Source: Streptomyces stelliscabiei
Lineage (GTDB): Bacteria; Actinomycetota; Actinomycetes; Streptomycetales; Streptomycetaceae
NCBI RefSeq assembly: GCF_014873495.1
Contig: NZ_JADBGF010000001.1
Span: 6,758,001 to 6,822,000, forward strand
Reading direction: 5' to 3'
DNA length: 64,000 nucleotides
Position 1 is the stretch's first letter. Each line of letters opens with the position of its first letter. The notes beneath the pieces were generated by a model. It did no database searches. It had not been told where the DNA came from and worked only from the letters and a program-made list of their open reading frames with translations. Shown here piece by piece: positions 61,762 to 64,000 of this stretch. The position numbers were made by a program, and so were the translations under genes.

Positions 61762-63804
61762 TCAACTGGAAGGAAGTCCCAATTTGTCGAAGAATGCGCG
61801 GTTTCGCTCGGTGGCCGCGTTGACGAGACGGTTGAAGTTTATGACCTCGATGTAGGCCTTGTTCGCCTCGTTGAAGCCGAAGTAGCCCATTCCGTCGTGA
61901 GTCGCCCGCAGGTTCGCGTACTCGCAACGGCTAACCATCGTCGGCGTGAGGTCGGCGACGATATAGCAGAACGCGGGCGGCTCTTGGGACGGGGGGATCG
62001 GACGACCGAACGCGGTCCTCACCCCGCCTTTCCGTACCCGCTTCACGTAGTCAAGGCATTGCTGGATCGGATCCTTGTCTTCTGACGCGTCGTTACGCAT
62101 CGGCCTCTTGATCTCGACTACGACGATGGACGGCAGGGGTAGCCTCTCGCCCTCCGCGGCTAGCATCGGGGAGTCGACGAGCCGAGTCGCGAGCACGTCG
62201 GGCTCCCTGGTCGACTCGGATCCGGTAATGGGCATGCTCTTGAGCGTCTTGTCGGAGGCGAGGTATTCGTGGAACGCAAGCCGCTCGTCGATGATCCAAA
62301 GATTCGAGGCGTCGGTGCCGATCTTGTTGGAGTCGGTCCGCATCGGGATGAGCAGGGAGTGGATTGCGTCCTCCCTGCTGTAGTTGCCCTGGTCGTCGGA
62401 CCTGATCAGTCTGTCGAGGGCATCGAGCATCACTCGTCTGCGCGAGACGTACGCGGCCAGGTCGGACTGGTTGATGTCCGTCACCGTGTCGAGATACCGG
62501 GTGAGCCGTTCGGCGTAGTCCTCCGGCTGTGTGGAGCCCGCTTCGGCGAAGACGGCTTGGCCCTCGGCGATCGCGGCGGCTTCGAGCTTCTGCAGTTTGC
62601 CGTGCAGCAACAACTCAAGGTCCTGGTCCTTGATGGACGGATCCACGGTCACGCCGAGCGACTCTAGCCGCGACAGAACGGGCCGGTACCTCGGAGCACG
62701 GTTGCTCACGAAATCGTTGACCCGAGCCTTGCCCTCCTCGCGCGCCGCGCTGAGCGGGACGGCCAGGATCCTCTCGACTTCCTCCAGCACGCCCGCGCGG
62801 ATGTCGTCCAGCGAAACATCTTCGGTTAGTGTCGCGCCCTGCACGTCCTCGGCGATGTCGAAGGCCGTGCGGTCGGCGCGGACGTGATCGTCGAGGAAGC
62901 TGGAGGACAGGTAGCAGACATACGTAAACTCGGTGGACGCTTCGTCCTTGAGCTTCCCGTAGAGCCCCGGCACCTTGCTCGTGAGGTTCTCCTCCACGAC
63001 AACGCGGCTCGCGGCGCACCAGTGCAGCCGTGGGGCGGGATTGCGCGTCGAGGACTTGAGGCAGAGGTTGACCATGTCGAACTTCTCACCCTTGACGTCG
63101 ATCGTGGTCGCCGGCATCTCGGAGTACACGAAGTCGGCCATGAGGTTGTTGAGCGAGACGGTCTCGTCGCCGTCGGTCACCGTAACGTCAGGTGCGCCGC
63201 CTGGGCGGAGGAAGTACCAGATGCAGTGCTCGAACATCTCGCGAGCGATGGCGTCGACGGTCTTCACCGCGCTTTGCTGGAAGGGCTTCTTGAACCCGTC
63301 GAGGCTCACGATCGTGCCGGCGTCTCCGAGGGCGTGCGCTTCCCCGTCCGGCTCGACATCCCGCTCGACCGAGAACCGGAACTGCTGTCCGTGGAGGCCG
63401 CCGGCGTCATCCTCATACGTGCTGCGGATCGCAACCCTGTCGAACGCCTTGAGCCAGAGCAGGCGTCCCACACCACGGCAGCCGAGGGTCTCCTTGTGGT
63501 CGCTGTCCAGTGTCTCGAACGAGGTCATGTTCTCCGGGGTGAAGCCCTCCCCGTTGTCCTCAACGCTGAAGCCGACGATGGGCTTCAGCGCCACTCGTCC
63601 GGGGCCAGCGGGACCGAGGTCGAGTTCCTCCTGCGGGCTGCGCTGGATCCTGACGCTCAGACGGCCACGCTCCACGTCGTCGCCGAATCGGGCGTCGATC
63701 GCCTGGATGCCGTTAACGACGGCCTCAAGGAGCGGCAAGAGGGCATGGCTCTTCGGCAGGCTCGTGTTCCGGACCCGGCCAGCCAGCGACGTGGTCAGCG
63801 CCAT
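61762..63804 (-). CDS. GHKL ATPase with C-terminal nuclease-like domain
   Basis: 680 residues. GHKL Bergerat fold: N box LLEAVVNGIQAID (Glu27, Asn31), G1 box VEDNGEGF (83-88), and the lid ETLGCRGVGRLLWLKAF. After a long helical middle (about 300-500), EPDVLATRLVD near 536 and SIVVVEIKRPMR near 563 form a D...ExK motif of PD-(D/E)XK nucleases. The layout suggests a DNA-damage or anti-phage function. ATG has GGAGGA seven bases upstream. Confidence 0.75.
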   Translation of the reverse strand: MALTTSLAGRVRNTSLPKSHALLPLLEAVVNGIQAIDARFGDDVERGRLSVRIQRSPQEELDLGPAGPGRVALKPIVGFSVEDNGEGFTPENMTSFETLDSDHKETLGCRGVGRLLWLKAFDRVAIRSTYEDDAGGLHGQQFRFSVERDVEPDGEAHALGDAGTIVSLDGFKKPFQQSAVKTVDAIAREMFEHCIWYFLRPGGAPDVTVTDGDETVSLNNLMADFVYSEMPATTIDVKGEKFDMVNLCLKSSTRNPAPRLHWCAASRVVVEENLTSKVPGLYGKLKDEASTEFTYVCYLSSSFLDDHVRADRTAFDIAEDVQGATLTEDVSLDDIRAGVLEEVERILAVPLSAAREEGKARVNDFVSNRAPRYRPVLSRLESLGVTVDPSIKDQDLELLLHGKLQKLEAAAIAEGQAVFAEAGSTQPEDYAERLTRYLDTVTDINQSDLAAYVSRRRVMLDALDRLIRSDDQGNYSREDAIHSLLIPMRTDSNKIGTDASNLWIIDERLAFHEYLASDKTLKSMPITGSESTREPDVLATRLVDSPMLAAEGERLPLPSIVVVEIKRPMRNDASEDKDPIQQCLDYVKRVRKGGVRTAFGRPIPPSQEPPAFCYIVADLTPTMVSRCEYANLRATHDGMGYFGFNEANKAYIEVINFNRLVNAATERNRAFFDKLGLPSS

Positions 63805-64000
63805 GGTTTTCCTCCTCGCTCCGACGCCGCCAACCCTATCGGCGGGCGCGGTGGGGAGGGTGCTCGGCGACGGAGATGCTCACGGAGTGGCCTCGATGTC
63901 CTCGCGGCTGCGGCTGCGGCTGCGGCTGCGGGTGCGGGTGCGCCGGTGACGGTGGGCCGGGCCGGCCGAGCCTTGACGGGTCTTCATGTTCTGCCAGGTG
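63805..64000 (-). other. Right edge: possible gene end and GC repeat
   Basis: A minus-strand frame entering from the right edge and stopping at 63880 (about 40 codons, with MKTRQGSAGPAHRHRR and then Arg-Ser repeats) may be the C-terminal end of another gene. The Arg-Ser tail comes from four GGCTGC-type hexamer repeats at about 63903-63928. It cannot be judged without the next sequence. Confidence 0.25.

Noticed and set aside
63903-63928. GGCTGC hexamer repeat at the right edge
   Set aside because: Simple low-complexity repeat, too short to mean more than slippage or an Arg-Ser tail.
1-64000. Search for tRNA, rRNA and CRISPR arrays
   Set aside because: No TTCGAATCC-type T-loop in a cloverleaf context, no rRNA-like stretch and no spaced palindromic repeats were found by eye; a covariance-model scan was not possible.

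Overview
The window is high-GC actinobacterial DNA, almost certainly Streptomyces. Most genes end their codons in G or C, GTG and TTG starts are frequent, stop and start codons of neighbours often overlap by four bases (ATGA or GTGA), and there are WhiB, DUF317, MobC and LuxR families. Apart from a valyl-tRNA synthetase gene cut by the left edge, nearly all of it is accessory: a mobilizable element, two candidate defence genes and two adjacent biosynthesis-like clusters.

Left part (1-23,960): valS (partial), a few small genes, a 1,463-residue STAND/NACHT-type NTPase with a C-terminal PD-(D/E)XK-like nuclease, then a block of DUF317 and Cys-rich genes, a HIT protein, a lipoprotein, and an integrated mobilizable module. 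That module runs, on the minus strand, from a replication-initiator-like gene and a DnaC-like ATPase through WhiB and a membrane protein to a MobC/relaxase pair. A divergently transcribed XRE regulator, an ImmA/IrrE protease and two membrane proteins form its control side, with CAACAC-N4-GTGTTG operator-like sites between the two arms.

Cluster I (23,992-34,511, extending to the HD gene at 35,082): a tightly coupled minus-strand operon of a radical-SAM-like protein, phosphoketolase, enolase-superfamily enzyme, unknown 147-residue protein, HAD phosphatase, SAM methyltransferase, creatininase-family amidohydrolase, PhyH oxygenase and YrdC-like protein. A second HAD gene lies upstream, divergent from an XRE/DUF5919 regulator and a Nudix hydrolase. 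This looks like a pathway that builds a small phosphorylated or sugar-derived molecule; I do not recognise its product.

Cluster II (35,225-58,981): a divergent system centred on an XRE-TPR regulator at 45,055-46,293. The minus arm holds two small genes, an unknown protein, an APC permease, a glutamine-synthetase-like ligase, a double-HTH LuxR protein, two aminoglycoside-phosphotransferase-like kinases, one or two very small peptides and an ABC exporter. The plus arm holds a GT4 glycosyltransferase, a D-2-hydroxyacid-dehydrogenase-like protein, two radical SAM enzymes, a nucleotidyltransferase-like protein, an O-carbamoyltransferase, a RelA/SpoT-type HD hydrolase and a second glycosyltransferase. 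A HAD gene stands alone between them. The minus arm, the HAD gene and the plus arm are each preceded by the same element, a GTCAA box 26-27 bp upstream of a CGGACA-N3-TGTCCG palindrome, which makes them a probable single regulon. A tyrosine recombinase with an inserted LacI-type HTH and a DUF6886 gene interrupt the cluster.

Right end (58,993-64,000): a glutamyl-tRNA synthetase of a type unlike the usual actinobacterial housekeeping enzyme, a protein with four tandem HTH modules, and a GHKL-ATPase fused to a nuclease-like C terminus, a candidate defence gene. I saw no rRNA, tRNA or CRISPR array.
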